Assembly (NCBI GenBank): GCA_977017575.1 | Contig: CDRNVI010000177.1 | Coordinates: 124,001-188,000 of the forward strand | Length of the DNA stretch: 64,000 nucleotides | From: Paramoeba atlantica | Lineage: Eukaryota > Discosea | Direction: 5' to 3' | The notes under the pieces: generated by a model | Told to the model about the DNA's origin: nothing | Seen by the model: the letters and a program-made list of their open reading frames with translations, nothing else | The model's database searches: none | Part shown: piece after piece, positions 9,908 through 25,500 of the stretch | Layout: each line of letters opens with the position of its first letter | How positions within the stretch are numbered: the stretch's first letter is position 1 | Translations under genes and position numbers: made by a program

Positions 9908-12095
9908 ATGGATGGGGTGATCTCTCATGATGATAATGTGGTTAAAAAAGCAATTAAGGATTTTTGGGAGGGTTTTCTCAGCACAAAAAGACCATATAAC
10001 AAAGATTCTCTTGATGAACTGATTGCTGACCACCAATCTCATTTCCCCCCAGTTAAGAAACATGATGTGGACAGGAAGAAAGTTGATAAACTACTTCAGA
10101 GAACCAACAACACCAGCACAGGACCTGATGGTATTCCCTTCTCTTTGTATAAGGCAACACAAGAGAAGTACTTTGATATGTGGGTAGAACTAATTCAACA
10201 AGCAGGTAAGATTATGAATTTTCAGGAGATCAATTGATGAAGCAGTAAAATCAGTATATGACTTTTTTTACAAAGCTCTGGCAGAGAGAAAAGATGTGAC
10301 TCTCCTCCAAACAGACTTTTGCAAGGCATATGATTATGTGAATTGTGATGCACTCCTTCATATTCTCAAAGGTCTGAATGCTCCCCTCAAGCAATCTATA
10401 TTGTTGAGAAAGTCCTTTGTGAATATGTAACCTGGCTGCTAAATATTGGTGAATCCAAGAGGGGAGGCACCAAAGAATCAATTCAAAGCTGGACAGAAGT
10501 TAGATAAGGATGCCCAATCTCCCCTCTATTGTTTGTGATTGTGTTTGACATCCTCCTTGTGAGTCTGAAGAAGAAACAACCTCCAAGATCTGCCAGGCTT
10601 TATGGATGATTTGGGGATAGTGCTTCAGAGAGCTGAAACCATCAATTCTCTCACTCCAACCTTTAAGAAATATAAAGAAGCAACTAGAGCTAAACTGAAC
10701 TTTAATAAGTGCTTTGTCCTCTCAACTAAGTTCTACAAACCAGTAGGCCCCTGGTCTGAGATGGCAAGATTCAATTACTGTGGTGATGAAACTGGGAGTG
10801 AGATTGAATAAATGGTTATCTTCTCTCAAAGATTGGGAGAAGGTGGTCCAAAAGATGAAGAAAGTTGGAACAGCAATTAAAAAGAGAGGTGGGAATTTTT
10901 GCTCAAGAGTGAGGATAGTCAATATCTATCTAACTCCATGTATGGAATACTTAGTGAGATTCAAGTTGATCCTAAAATCTATCACCTCTTTGATGTGGAA
11001 ATCCATTTGCTCAGCCCTGGGTGCCTATGCCAACACTAAAACCTCTGTTCTTATTTTATGCTATCCTCTTTGGACTCAAATCCTCAACTACATCACTTTA
11101 TTGTTTTTAACTGGGCTCTTTTCACCTCTTGTCCACCAATGAGGAGTGATTATCAGAGTCCTCTCTCCATTGAAGCCATGTGGAAGGATGCTTTCATTGC
11201 AGCCCAAAGCCTTTCTTCCAAAGTTGTGTTTGGCCAAACCACTTGTGTTGTATATACCAATATGTTTCAAATGATTTCAATTGAAATCAAAGACTTGTAT
11301 GTAGGGGAAAGAAGAGCTGGGTATGTGGTGTACAATTTGGCTCATGCAATTAGATCTCAGCTTAAGAGGAATTTACTTAAATTCCTAATAAAAGGACTAT
11401 CTACAAGAAACAAGTTGTCTCACTTCTCAAACCAAGATTCAAATTGTTGTCTCTGCCACTGAGAAAAGGAGTTATAATCTCATCTACTAGAAAAATACTC
11501 TGTGGTTGAGGGTTTTCTTCAAGCAAGAGGAAGGAAATGTATTTTGCTGAAAGTACTCAATTGGCAAGAAACTAAGAATATGTGTGGTCTTGTTTCAAAG
11601 TATCTTACCAAGTAAGAAATCTCTGTGGTGAATGCTGCCCTGTTGAGTTTATAGCTCACAGTGTGTGCAAAAGAAACTAAATCAGTTTAGTCTACTATGA
11701 AAATTGTTAGAAAAATCCTGAGAAAGAATAAAATCCTTCCTTAGCCTCTAAGAACTCAAACCAAAAAAGGATCTAAAGAGAAGAAAAGCTTTAAATTCAA
11801 AAGCTTTTAAATGTTTTATAATGGTTCAAAACATACAGGCTCTCATCTGGAGGGTGTAGGTTTTGCAGTTTTCAGGGAAGAGAGAGAGATATGTGGTGGG
11901 TTTGAAATCATTTCTTTTAGTTTTAACAATATTGGTGAATTTACAGGCTGCTTAAAAGGAATACAAAGTGTTAAATCAATGATAAAAGAGATTGTGATTG
12001 TTGAAGATTGTATAATTCTTATCAAAGCAGTGTTCAAAACCTATACAAGAAAAAATTATACTTTAAATGAATTACTTTATGAAATTACAAGTTAA
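9908..12095 (+). mobile_element. LINE retrotransposon remnant (RT and RNase H)
   Basis: Broken frames in a consistent order give a non-LTR reverse transcriptase. TSTGPDGIPFSLYK is at about 10110. TDFCKAYDYVN (motif A) is at about 10312. EVR-stop-GCPISPLLF is at about 10497, where a TAA replaces the usual Gln of the RQGCP motif. FMDD (motif C, usually F/YADD) is at 10599-10610. A thumb-like region runs to about 11460. An RNase H-like segment follows at 11811-12095: FYNGS, where Asn replaces the first catalytic Asp, then NNIGEF with the Glu, then VEDC with an Asp. The combination fits I/R1/Tad-type LINEs. Many frameshifts and stops make it dead. The ends are undefined and no endonuclease domain was seen. 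Confidence 0.8.
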
Positions 12096-13558
12096 GGTTT
12101 GAAGGTTTGCAACACTATAAGCAAGACAACTATTTAAGATAAGAAAAGCTTTGGTATTATCTTTGAGCTTTAAAAATCAACATCTTATAATCACTTTTAG
12201 AATAAAAATTTTATCAATTCAATAAGAAAATAACTTATTATTAATATTTGGTGATGAAAATAATATTACATGACACCACTCATTCACTGAAAGATTATAC
12301 ATCACCTTTAAGTCTGAAACAAAGGATATTGTTTTGATAATTGCAAGAATTAAAATTTTTTTTTTTTCTTTTTAAAACAAACTTTATTCAATTAGTAGTT
12401 CTTAATCTAAACCATTTGAATTACATTAAATTATATTTATTTTTAACCTTTAATAAGAGGTGAAGTTTTAAACTTCAGCTTAGTTCAGTTGGTCTTGATG
12501 CTGAACTTTAGAACTTCTGTAAGTTTAGGTTGGAGGATGTACATTAAAAAGAAGAATAATCCAAAGCTCTTTCCAAAGGAATTTATTCTCAACTTTTTAG
12601 TAGACAAGACTAAGATGTAACCTGTTCTGATTTTCACACTTCTTCAAAAGCTCCTCACTTCAATTAAATTATTCTACAGTACCAGAAAAATTTTCCATAA
12701 TATCAAAAAACTGGAATTTAAATTCACCCCCCCCAAGGTCAAATATAGTCAAATTTACGACTAAACTACAGGCACCAACTCAATTGCAAAAATTGAAAAA
12801 CTTCATCTAATAATACCAACTATAAGCATTAAAGTGATATAGAATTCATTTCAAGAGGAATAATATATATGGAAGCAATTATATATTAAAACAACTTTGA
12901 ATTTTTTAGTATCTTTTTTACAATTAAAATCAGTTTCATTAATATTTATGATCAATTGAGAGTAAGCAACATCAATCTTTTCTTGCAATTCTTTTACATT
13001 TTGTTTTAGCTTTTCCTCAAACAAACTACACTTCTCTGCCTCAAGTGGCTCTGAATTAATAAAAAAAAATTGTTTTTCATTCTAAACAAAGGAATAAATC
13101 CTAGTGAAAGAGATTGCTTTTGAGAAAGTGGTATTAATCTAATCTTTGAAGGTGGTTTGGGTCAATGAAACTTGGTTTTCATTACATTTTTACATATACT
13201 TAACAATTTTATCAATTTGAAAAGGTTCAATCTTTGTAGAGTGTTTTCACATCTTTGATTTCACTCCAAAAAGCAAATTACCTCAGATTTTGAAAAGTTT
13301 TCTGTTTTGCTGTTAGTTAATTTGAAAACAACTTATATTTGTGAAAGTTATCATTCATTCTTTCTCATCTGAACTATTAAAAATTAATTTTTCATAAAAA
13401 CAATAATATTACTTTATTAAAGTTTAACAGAGAGTTAACTTTTCTCATTCAAAGGTTTTATAAAAAAGAATGTATTCATAAACTAAAAGTTTTAAATTTT
13501 ACAATGAAATTACTTCAACAAAAAGGGCAAAAAATTTTCTCTTTTTTTTTGTTAAAGA
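12096..13558. other. AT-rich left flank of the satellite, no gene seen
   Basis: AT-rich sequence without open frames of note. I found no degraded satellite monomers here, so the left array boundary is sharp. A run of C (CCCCCCCC) lies near 12728. No RNA gene or transposon motif was recognised. Confidence 0.6.
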
Positions 13559-16500
13559 CAAAAAAATAATATGAAAAAAATGAAATAAAAAATAAATCAA
13601 ATACATCAACCAAAAACAATTAAGAAATTTTATTGAACCAACTTAAAAAATATCACAGATCTGAAAAATAAGTTCTAAAAATATCAAAGAATCAGAAAAT
13701 AAATTAAAAAATTGCATTCAATATGGAGACATAATTAAGAAATTGAAATTACAAAAAATTAATGTGAAAAAAAGAAAATAAAAAATAAATCAAATACATC
13801 AATTCAAAACAATTAAGAAATTTTATTGAACCAACTTAAAAAATATCATAGATCTGAAAAATAAGTTCTAAAAATATCAGAAAATCAGAAAATAAATTAA
13901 GGAATTGCATTCAATATGGAGACATAATTAAGAAATTGAAATTACAAAAAAATAATATGAAAAAAATGAAATAAAAAATAAATCAAATACATCAACCAAA
14001 AACAATTAAGAAATTTTATTGAACCAACTTAAAAAATATCACAGATCTGAAAAATAAGTTCTAAAAATATCAAAGAATCAGAAAATAAATTAAAAAATTG
14101 CATTCAATATGGAGACATAATTAAGAAATTGAAATTACAAAAAATTAATGTGAAAAAAAGAAAATAAAAAATAAATCAAATACATCAATTCAAAACAATT
14201 AAGAAATTTTATTGAACCAACTTAAAAAATATCATAGATCTGAAAAATAAGTTCTAAAAATATCAGAAAATCAGAAAATAAATTAAGGAATTGCATTCAA
14301 TATGGAGACATAATTAAGAAATTGAAATTACAAAAAAATAATATGAAAAAAATGAAATAAAAAATAAATCAAATACATCAACCAAAAACAATTAAGAAAT
14401 TTTATTGAACCAACTTAAAAAATATCACAGATCTGAAAAATAAGTTCTAAAAATATCAAAGAATCAGAAAATAAATTAAAAAATTGCATTCAATATGGAG
14501 ACATAATTAAGAAATTGAAATTACAAAAAATTAATGTGAAAAAAAGAAAATAAAAAATAAATCAAATACATCAATTCAAAACAATTAAGAAATTTTATTG
14601 AACCAACTTAAAAAATATCATAGATCTGAAAAATAAGTTCTAAAAATATCAGAAAATCAGAAAATAAATTAAGGAATTGCATTCAATATGGAGACATAAT
14701 TAAGAAATTGAAATTACAAAAAAATAATATGAAAAAAATGAAATAAAAAATAAATCAAATACATCAACCAAAAACAATTAAGAAATTTTATTGAACCAAC
14801 TTAAAAAATATCACAGATCTGAAAAATAAGTTCTAAAAATATCAAAGAATCAGAAAATAAATTAAAAAATTGCATTCAATATGGAGACATAATTAAGAAA
14901 TTGAAATTACAAAAAATTAATGTGAAAAAAAGAAAATAAAAAATAAATCAAATACATCAATTCAAAACAATTAAGAAATTTTATTGAACCAACTTAAAAA
15001 ATATCATAGATCTGAAAAATAAGTTCTAAAAATATCAGAAAATCAGAAAATAAATTAAGGAATTGCATTCAATATGGAGACATAATTAAGAAATTGAAAT
15101 TACAAAAAAATAATATGAAAAAAATGAAATAAAAAATAAATCAAATACATCAACCAAAAACAATTAAGAAATTTTATTGAACCAACTTAAAAAATATCAC
15201 AGATCTGAAAAATAAGTTCTAAAAATATCAAAGAATCAGAAAATAAATTAAAAAATTGCATTCAATATGGAGACATAATTAAGAAATTGAAATTACAAAA
15301 AATTAATGTGAAAAAAAGAAAATAAAAAATAAATCAAATACATCAATTCAAAACAATTAAGAAATTTTATTGAACCAACTTAAAAAATATCATAGATCTG
15401 AAAAATAAGTTCTAAAAATATCAGAAAATCAGAAAATAAATTAAGGAATTGCATTCAATATGGAGACATAATTAAGAAATTGAAATTACAAAAAAATAAT
15501 ATGAAAAAAATGAAATAAAAAATAAATCAAATACATCAACCAAAAACAATTAAGAAATTTTATTGAACCAACTTAAAAAATATCACAGATCTGAAAAATA
15601 AGTTCTAAAAATATCAAAGAATCAGAAAATAAATTAAAAAATTGCATTCAATATGGAGACATAATTAAGAAATTGAAATTACAAAAAATTAATGTGAAAA
15701 AAAGAAAATAAAAAATAAATCAAATACATCAATTCAAAACAATTAAGAAATTTTATTGAACCAACTTAAAAAATATCATAGATCTGAAAAATAAGTTCTA
15801 AAAATATCAGAAAATCAGAAAATAAATTAAGGAATTGCATTCAATATGGAGACATAATTAAGAAATTGAAATTACAAAAAAATAATATGAAAAAAATGAA
15901 ATAAAAAATAAATCAAATACATCAACCAAAAACAATTAAGAAATTTTATTGAACCAACTTAAAAAATATCACAGATCTGAAAAATAAGTTCTAAAAATAT
16001 CAAAGAATCAGAAAATAAATTAAAAAATTGCATTCAATATGGAGACATAATTAAGAAATTGAAATTACAAAAAATTAATGTGAAAAAAAGAAAATAAAAA
16101 ATAAATCAAATACATCAATTCAAAACAATTAAGAAATTTTATTGAACCAACTTAAAAAATATCATAGATCTGAAAAATAAGTTCTAAAAATATCAGAAAA
16201 TCAGAAAATAAATTAAGGAATTGCATTCAATATGGAGACATAATTAAGAAATTGAAATTACAAAAAAATAATATGAAAAAAATGAAATAAAAAATAAATC
16301 AAATACATCAACCAAAAACAATTAAGAAATTTTATTGAACCAACTTAAAAAATATCACAGATCTGAAAAATAAGTTCTAAAAATATCAAAGAATCAGAAA
16401 ATAAATTAAAAAATTGCATTCAATATGGAGACATAATTAAGAAATTGAAATTACAAAAAATTAATGTGAAAAAAAGAAAATAAAAAATAAATCAAATACA

Positions 16501-19500
16501 TCAATTCAAAACAATTAAGAAATTTTATTGAACCAACTTAAAAAATATCATAGATCTGAAAAATAAGTTCTAAAAATATCAGAAAATCAGAAAATAAATT
16601 AAGGAATTGCATTCAATATGGAGACATAATTAAGAAATTGAAATTACAAAAAAATAATATGAAAAAAATGAAATAAAAAATAAATCAAATACATCAACCA
16701 AAAACAATTAAGAAATTTTATTGAACCAACTTAAAAAATATCACAGATCTGAAAAATAAGTTCTAAAAATATCAAAGAATCAGAAAATAAATTAAAAAAT
16801 TGCATTCAATATGGAGACATAATTAAGAAATTGAAATTACAAAAAATTAATGTGAAAAAAAGAAAATAAAAAATAAATCAAATACATCAATTCAAAACAA
16901 TTAAGAAATTTTATTGAACCAACTTAAAAAATATCATAGATCTGAAAAATAAGTTCTAAAAATATCAGAAAATCAGAAAATAAATTAAGGAATTGCATTC
17001 AATATGGAGACATAATTAAGAAATTGAAATTACAAAAAAATAATATGAAAAAAATGAAATAAAAAATAAATCAAATACATCAACCAAAAACAATTAAGAA
17101 ATTTTATTGAACCAACTTAAAAAATATCACAGATCTGAAAAATAAGTTCTAAAAATATCAAAGAATCAGAAAATAAATTAAAAAATTGCATTCAATATGG
17201 AGACATAATTAAGAAATTGAAATTACAAAAAATTAATGTGAAAAAAAGAAAATAAAAAATAAATCAAATACATCAATTCAAAACAATTAAGAAATTTTAT
17301 TGAACCAACTTAAAAAATATCATAGATCTGAAAAATAAGTTCTAAAAATATCAGAAAATCAGAAAATAAATTAAGGAATTGCATTCAATATGGAGACATA
17401 ATTAAGAAATTGAAATTACAAAAAAATAATATGAAAAAAATGAAATAAAAAATAAATCAAATACATCAACCAAAAACAATTAAGAAATTTTATTGAACCA
17501 ACTTAAAAAATATCACAGATCTGAAAAATAAGTTCTAAAAATATCAAAGAATCAGAAAATAAATTAAAAAATTGCATTCAATATGGAGACATAATTAAGA
17601 AATTGAAATTACAAAAAATTAATGTGAAAAAAAGAAAATAAAAAATAAATCAAATACATCAATTCAAAACAATTAAGAAATTTTATTGAACCAACTTAAA
17701 AAATATCATAGATCTGAAAAATAAGTTCTAAAAATATCAGAAAATCAGAAAATAAATTAAGGAATTGCATTCAATATGGAGACATAATTAAGAAATTGAA
17801 ATTACAAAAAAATAATATGAAAAAAATGAAATAAAAAATAAATCAAATACATCAACCAAAAACAATTAAGAAATTTTATTGAACCAACTTAAAAAATATC
17901 ACAGATCTGAAAAATAAGTTCTAAAAATATCAAAGAATCAGAAAATAAATTAAAAAATTGCATTCAATATGGAGACATAATTAAGAAATTGAAATTACAA
18001 AAAATTAATGTGAAAAAAAGAAAATAAAAAATAAATCAAATACATCAATTCAAAACAATTAAGAAATTTTATTGAACCAACTTAAAAAATATCATAGATC
18101 TGAAAAATAAGTTCTAAAAATATCAGAAAATCAGAAAATAAATTAAGGAATTGCATTCAATATGGAGACATAATTAAGAAATTGAAATTACAAAAAAATA
18201 ATATGAAAAAAATGAAATAAAAAATAAATCAAATACATCAACCAAAAACAATTAAGAAATTTTATTGAACCAACTTAAAAAATATCACAGATCTGAAAAA
18301 TAAGTTCTAAAAATATCAAAGAATCAGAAAATAAATTAAAAAATTGCATTCAATATGGAGACATAATTAAGAAATTGAAATTACAAAAAATTAATGTGAA
18401 AAAAAGAAAATAAAAAATAAATCAAATACATCAATTCAAAACAATTAAGAAATTTTATTGAACCAACTTAAAAAATATCATAGATCTGAAAAATAAGTTC
18501 TAAAAATATCAGAAAATCAGAAAATAAATTAAGGAATTGCATTCAATATGGAGACATAATTAAGAAATTGAAATTACAAAAAAATAATATGAAAAAAATG
18601 AAATAAAAAATAAATCAAATACATCAACCAAAAACAATTAAGAAATTTTATTGAACCAACTTAAAAAATATCACAGATCTGAAAAATAAGTTCTAAAAAT
18701 ATCAAAGAATCAGAAAATAAATTAAAAAATTGCATTCAATATGGAGACATAATTAAGAAATTGAAATTACAAAAAATTAATGTGAAAAAAAGAAAATAAA
18801 AAATAAATCAAATACATCAATTCAAAACAATTAAGAAATTTTATTGAACCAACTTAAAAAATATCATAGATCTGAAAAATAAGTTCTAAAAATATCAGAA
18901 AATCAGAAAATAAATTAAGGAATTGCATTCAATATGGAGACATAATTAAGAAATTGAAATTACAAAAAAATAATATGAAAAAAATGAAATAAAAAATAAA
19001 TCAAATACATCAACCAAAAACAATTAAGAAATTTTATTGAACCAACTTAAAAAATATCACAGATCTGAAAAATAAGTTCTAAAAATATCAAAGAATCAGA
19101 AAATAAATTAAAAAATTGCATTCAATATGGAGACATAATTAAGAAATTGAAATTACAAAAAATTAATGTGAAAAAAAGAAAATAAAAAATAAATCAAATA
19201 CATCAATTCAAAACAATTAAGAAATTTTATTGAACCAACTTAAAAAATATCATAGATCTGAAAAATAAGTTCTAAAAATATCAGAAAATCAGAAAATAAA
19301 TTAAGGAATTGCATTCAATATGGAGACATAATTAAGAAATTGAAATTACAAAAAAATAATATGAAAAAAATGAAATAAAAAATAAATCAAATACATCAAC
19401 CAAAAACAATTAAGAAATTTTATTGAACCAACTTAAAAAATATCACAGATCTGAAAAATAAGTTCTAAAAATATCAAAGAATCAGAAAATAAATTAAAAA

Positions 19501-22500
19501 ATTGCATTCAATATGGAGACATAATTAAGAAATTGAAATTACAAAAAATTAATGTGAAAAAAAGAAAATAAAAAATAAATCAAATACATCAATTCAAAAC
19601 AATTAAGAAATTTTATTGAACCAACTTAAAAAATATCATAGATCTGAAAAATAAGTTCTAAAAATATCAGAAAATCAGAAAATAAATTAAGGAATTGCAT
19701 TCAATATGGAGACATAATTAAGAAATTGAAATTACAAAAAAATAATATGAAAAAAATGAAATAAAAAATAAATCAAATACATCAACCAAAAACAATTAAG
19801 AAATTTTATTGAACCAACTTAAAAAATATCACAGATCTGAAAAATAAGTTCTAAAAATATCAAAGAATCAGAAAATAAATTAAAAAATTGCATTCAATAT
19901 GGAGACATAATTAAGAAATTGAAATTACAAAAAATTAATGTGAAAAAAAGAAAATAAAAAATAAATCAAATACATCAATTCAAAACAATTAAGAAATTTT
20001 ATTGAACCAACTTAAAAAATATCATAGATCTGAAAAATAAGTTCTAAAAATATCAGAAAATCAGAAAATAAATTAAGGAATTGCATTCAATATGGAGACA
20101 TAATTAAGAAATTGAAATTACAAAAAAATAATATGAAAAAAATGAAATAAAAAATAAATCAAATACATCAACCAAAAACAATTAAGAAATTTTATTGAAC
20201 CAACTTAAAAAATATCACAGATCTGAAAAATAAGTTCTAAAAATATCAAAGAATCAGAAAATAAATTAAAAAATTGCATTCAATATGGAGACATAATTAA
20301 GAAATTGAAATTACAAAAAATTAATGTGAAAAAAAGAAAATAAAAAATAAATCAAATACATCAATTCAAAACAATTAAGAAATTTTATTGAACCAACTTA
20401 AAAAATATCATAGATCTGAAAAATAAGTTCTAAAAATATCAGAAAATCAGAAAATAAATTAAGGAATTGCATTCAATATGGAGACATAATTAAGAAATTG
20501 AAATTACAAAAAAATAATATGAAAAAAATGAAATAAAAAATAAATCAAATACATCAACCAAAAACAATTAAGAAATTTTATTGAACCAACTTAAAAAATA
20601 TCACAGATCTGAAAAATAAGTTCTAAAAATATCAAAGAATCAGAAAATAAATTAAAAAATTGCATTCAATATGGAGACATAATTAAGAAATTGAAATTAC
20701 AAAAAATTAATGTGAAAAAAAGAAAATAAAAAATAAATCAAATACATCAATTCAAAACAATTAAGAAATTTTATTGAACCAACTTAAAAAATATCATAGA
20801 TCTGAAAAATAAGTTCTAAAAATATCAGAAAATCAGAAAATAAATTAAGGAATTGCATTCAATATGGAGACATAATTAAGAAATTGAAATTACAAAAAAA
20901 TAATATGAAAAAAATGAAATAAAAAATAAATCAAATACATCAACCAAAAACAATTAAGAAATTTTATTGAACCAACTTAAAAAATATCACAGATCTGAAA
21001 AATAAGTTCTAAAAATATCAAAGAATCAGAAAATAAATTAAAAAATTGCATTCAATATGGAGACATAATTAAGAAATTGAAATTACAAAAAATTAATGTG
21101 AAAAAAAGAAAATAAAAAATAAATCAAATACATCAATTCAAAACAATTAAGAAATTTTATTGAACCAACTTAAAAAATATCATAGATCTGAAAAATAAGT
21201 TCTAAAAATATCAGAAAATCAGAAAATAAATTAAGGAATTGCATTCAATATGGAGACATAATTAAGAAATTGAAATTACAAAAAAATAATATGAAAAAAA
21301 TGAAATAAAAAATAAATCAAATACATCAACCAAAAACAATTAAGAAATTTTATTGAACCAACTTAAAAAATATCACAGATCTGAAAAATAAGTTCTAAAA
21401 ATATCAAAGAATCAGAAAATAAATTAAAAAATTGCATTCAATATGGAGACATAATTAAGAAATTGAAATTACAAAAAATTAATGTGAAAAAAAGAAAATA
21501 AAAAATAAATCAAATACATCAATTCAAAACAATTAAGAAATTTTATTGAACCAACTTAAAAAATATCATAGATCTGAAAAATAAGTTCTAAAAATATCAG
21601 AAAATCAGAAAATAAATTAAGGAATTGCATTCAATATGGAGACATAATTAAGAAATTGAAATTACAAAAAAATAATATGAAAAAAATGAAATAAAAAATA
21701 AATCAAATACATCAACCAAAAACAATTAAGAAATTTTATTGAACCAACTTAAAAAATATCACAGATCTGAAAAATAAGTTCTAAAAATATCAAAGAATCA
21801 GAAAATAAATTAAAAAATTGCATTCAATATGGAGACATAATTAAGAAATTGAAATTACAAAAAATTAATGTGAAAAAAAGAAAATAAAAAATAAATCAAA
21901 TACATCAATTCAAAACAATTAAGAAATTTTATTGAACCAACTTAAAAAATATCATAGATCTGAAAAATAAGTTCTAAAAATATCAGAAAATCAGAAAATA
22001 AATTAAGGAATTGCATTCAATATGGAGACATAATTAAGAAATTGAAATTACAAAAAAATAATATGAAAAAAATGAAATAAAAAATAAATCAAATACATCA
22101 ACCAAAAACAATTAAGAAATTTTATTGAACCAACTTAAAAAATATCACAGATCTGAAAAATAAGTTCTAAAAATATCAAAGAATCAGAAAATAAATTAAA
22201 AAATTGCATTCAATATGGAGACATAATTAAGAAATTGAAATTACAAAAAATTAATGTGAAAAAAAGAAAATAAAAAATAAATCAAATACATCAATTCAAA
22301 ACAATTAAGAAATTTTATTGAACCAACTTAAAAAATATCATAGATCTGAAAAATAAGTTCTAAAAATATCAGAAAATCAGAAAATAAATTAAGGAATTGC
22401 ATTCAATATGGAGACATAATTAAGAAATTGAAATTACAAAAAAATAATATGAAAAAAATGAAATAAAAAATAAATCAAATACATCAACCAAAAACAATTA

Positions 22501-25500
22501 AGAAATTTTATTGAACCAACTTAAAAAATATCACAGATCTGAAAAATAAGTTCTAAAAATATCAAAGAATCAGAAAATAAATTAAAAAATTGCATTCAAT
22601 ATGGAGACATAATTAAGAAATTGAAATTACAAAAAATTAATGTGAAAAAAAGAAAATAAAAAATAAATCAAATACATCAATTCAAAACAATTAAGAAATT
22701 TTATTGAACCAACTTAAAAAATATCATAGATCTGAAAAATAAGTTCTAAAAATATCAGAAAATCAGAAAATAAATTAAGGAATTGCATTCAATATGGAGA
22801 CATAATTAAGAAATTGAAATTACAAAAAAATAATATGAAAAAAATGAAATAAAAAATAAATCAAATACATCAACCAAAAACAATTAAGAAATTTTATTGA
22901 ACCAACTTAAAAAATATCACAGATCTGAAAAATAAGTTCTAAAAATATCAAAGAATCAGAAAATAAATTAAAAAATTGCATTCAATATGGAGACATAATT
23001 AAGAAATTGAAATTACAAAAAATTAATGTGAAAAAAAGAAAATAAAAAATAAATCAAATACATCAATTCAAAACAATTAAGAAATTTTATTGAACCAACT
23101 TAAAAAATATCATAGATCTGAAAAATAAGTTCTAAAAATATCAGAAAATCAGAAAATAAATTAAGGAATTGCATTCAATATGGAGACATAATTAAGAAAT
23201 TGAAATTACAAAAAAATAATATGAAAAAAATGAAATAAAAAATAAATCAAATACATCAACCAAAAACAATTAAGAAATTTTATTGAACCAACTTAAAAAA
23301 TATCACAGATCTGAAAAATAAGTTCTAAAAATATCAAAGAATCAGAAAATAAATTAAAAAATTGCATTCAATATGGAGACATAATTAAGAAATTGAAATT
23401 ACAAAAAATTAATGTGAAAAAAAGAAAATAAAAAATAAATCAAATACATCAATTCAAAACAATTAAGAAATTTTATTGAACCAACTTAAAAAATATCATA
23501 GATCTGAAAAATAAGTTCTAAAAATATCAGAAAATCAGAAAATAAATTAAGGAATTGCATTCAATATGGAGACATAATTAAGAAATTGAAATTACAAAAA
23601 AATAATATGAAAAAAATGAAATAAAAAATAAATCAAATACATCAACCAAAAACAATTAAGAAATTTTATTGAACCAACTTAAAAAATATCACAGATCTGA
23701 AAAATAAGTTCTAAAAATATCAAAGAATCAGAAAATAAATTAAAAAATTGCATTCAATATGGAGACATAATTAAGAAATTGAAATTACAAAAAATTAATG
23801 TGAAAAAAAGAAAATAAAAAATAAATCAAATACATCAATTCAAAACAATTAAGAAATTTTATTGAACCAACTTAAAAAATATCATAGATCTGAAAAATAA
23901 GTTCTAAAAATATCAGAAAATCAGAAAATAAATTAAGGAATTGCATTCAATATGGAGACATAATTAAGAAATTGAAATTACAAAAAAATAATATGAAAAA
24001 AATGAAATAAAAAATAAATCAAATACATCAACCAAAAACAATTAAGAAATTTTATTGAACCAACTTAAAAAATATCACAGATCTGAAAAATAAGTTCTAA
24101 AAATATCAAAGAATCAGAAAATAAATTAAAAAATTGCATTCAATATGGAGACATAATTAAGAAATTGAAATTACAAAAAATTAATGTGAAAAAAAGAAAA
24201 TAAAAAATAAATCAAATACATCAATTCAAAACAATTAAGAAATTTTATTGAACCAACTTAAAAAATATCATAGATCTGAAAAATAAGTTCTAAAAATATC
24301 AGAAAATCAGAAAATAAATTAAGGAATTGCATTCAATATGGAGACATAATTAAGAAATTGAAATTACAAAAAAATAATATGAAAAAAATGAAATAAAAAA
24401 TAAATCAAATACATCAACCAAAAACAATTAAGAAATTTTATTGAACCAACTTAAAAAATATCACAGATCTGAAAAATAAGTTCTAAAAATATCAAAGAAT
24501 CAGAAAATAAATTAAAAAATTGCATTCAATATGGAGACATAATTAAGAAATTGAAATTACAAAAAATTAATGTGAAAAAAAGAAAATAAAAAATAAATCA
24601 AATACATCAATTCAAAACAATTAAGAAATTTTATTGAACCAACTTAAAAAATATCATAGATCTGAAAAATAAGTTCTAAAAATATCAGAAAATCAGAAAA
24701 TAAATTAAGGAATTGCATTCAATATGGAGACATAATTAAGAAATTGAAATTACAAAAAAATAATATGAAAAAAATGAAATAAAAAATAAATCAAATACAT
24801 CAACCAAAAACAATTAAGAAATTTTATTGAACCAACTTAAAAAATATCACAGATCTGAAAAATAAGTTCTAAAAATATCAAAGAATCAGAAAATAAATTA
24901 AAAAATTGCATTCAATATGGAGACATAATTAAGAAATTGAAATTACAAAAAATTAATGTGAAAAAAAGAAAATAAAAAATAAATCAAATACATCAATTCA
25001 AAACAATTAAGAAATTTTATTGAACCAACTTAAAAAATATCATAGATCTGAAAAATAAGTTCTAAAAATATCAGAAAATCAGAAAATAAATTAAGGAATT
25101 GCATTCAATATGGAGACATAATTAAGAAATTGAAATTACAAAAAAATAATATGAAAAAAATGAAATAAAAAATAAATCAAATACATCAACCAAAAACAAT
25201 TAAGAAATTTTATTGAACCAACTTAAAAAATATCACAGATCTGAAAAATAAGTTCTAAAAATATCAAAGAATCAGAAAATAAATTAAAAAATTGCATTCA
25301 ATATGGAGACATAATTAAGAAATTGAAATTACAAAAAATTAATGTGAAAAAAAGAAAATAAAAAATAAATCAAATACATCAATTCAAAACAATTAAGAAA
25401 TTTTATTGAACCAACTTAAAAAATATCATAGATCTGAAAAATAAGTTCTAAAAATATCAGAAAATCAGAAAATAAATTAAGGAATTGCATTCAATATGGA

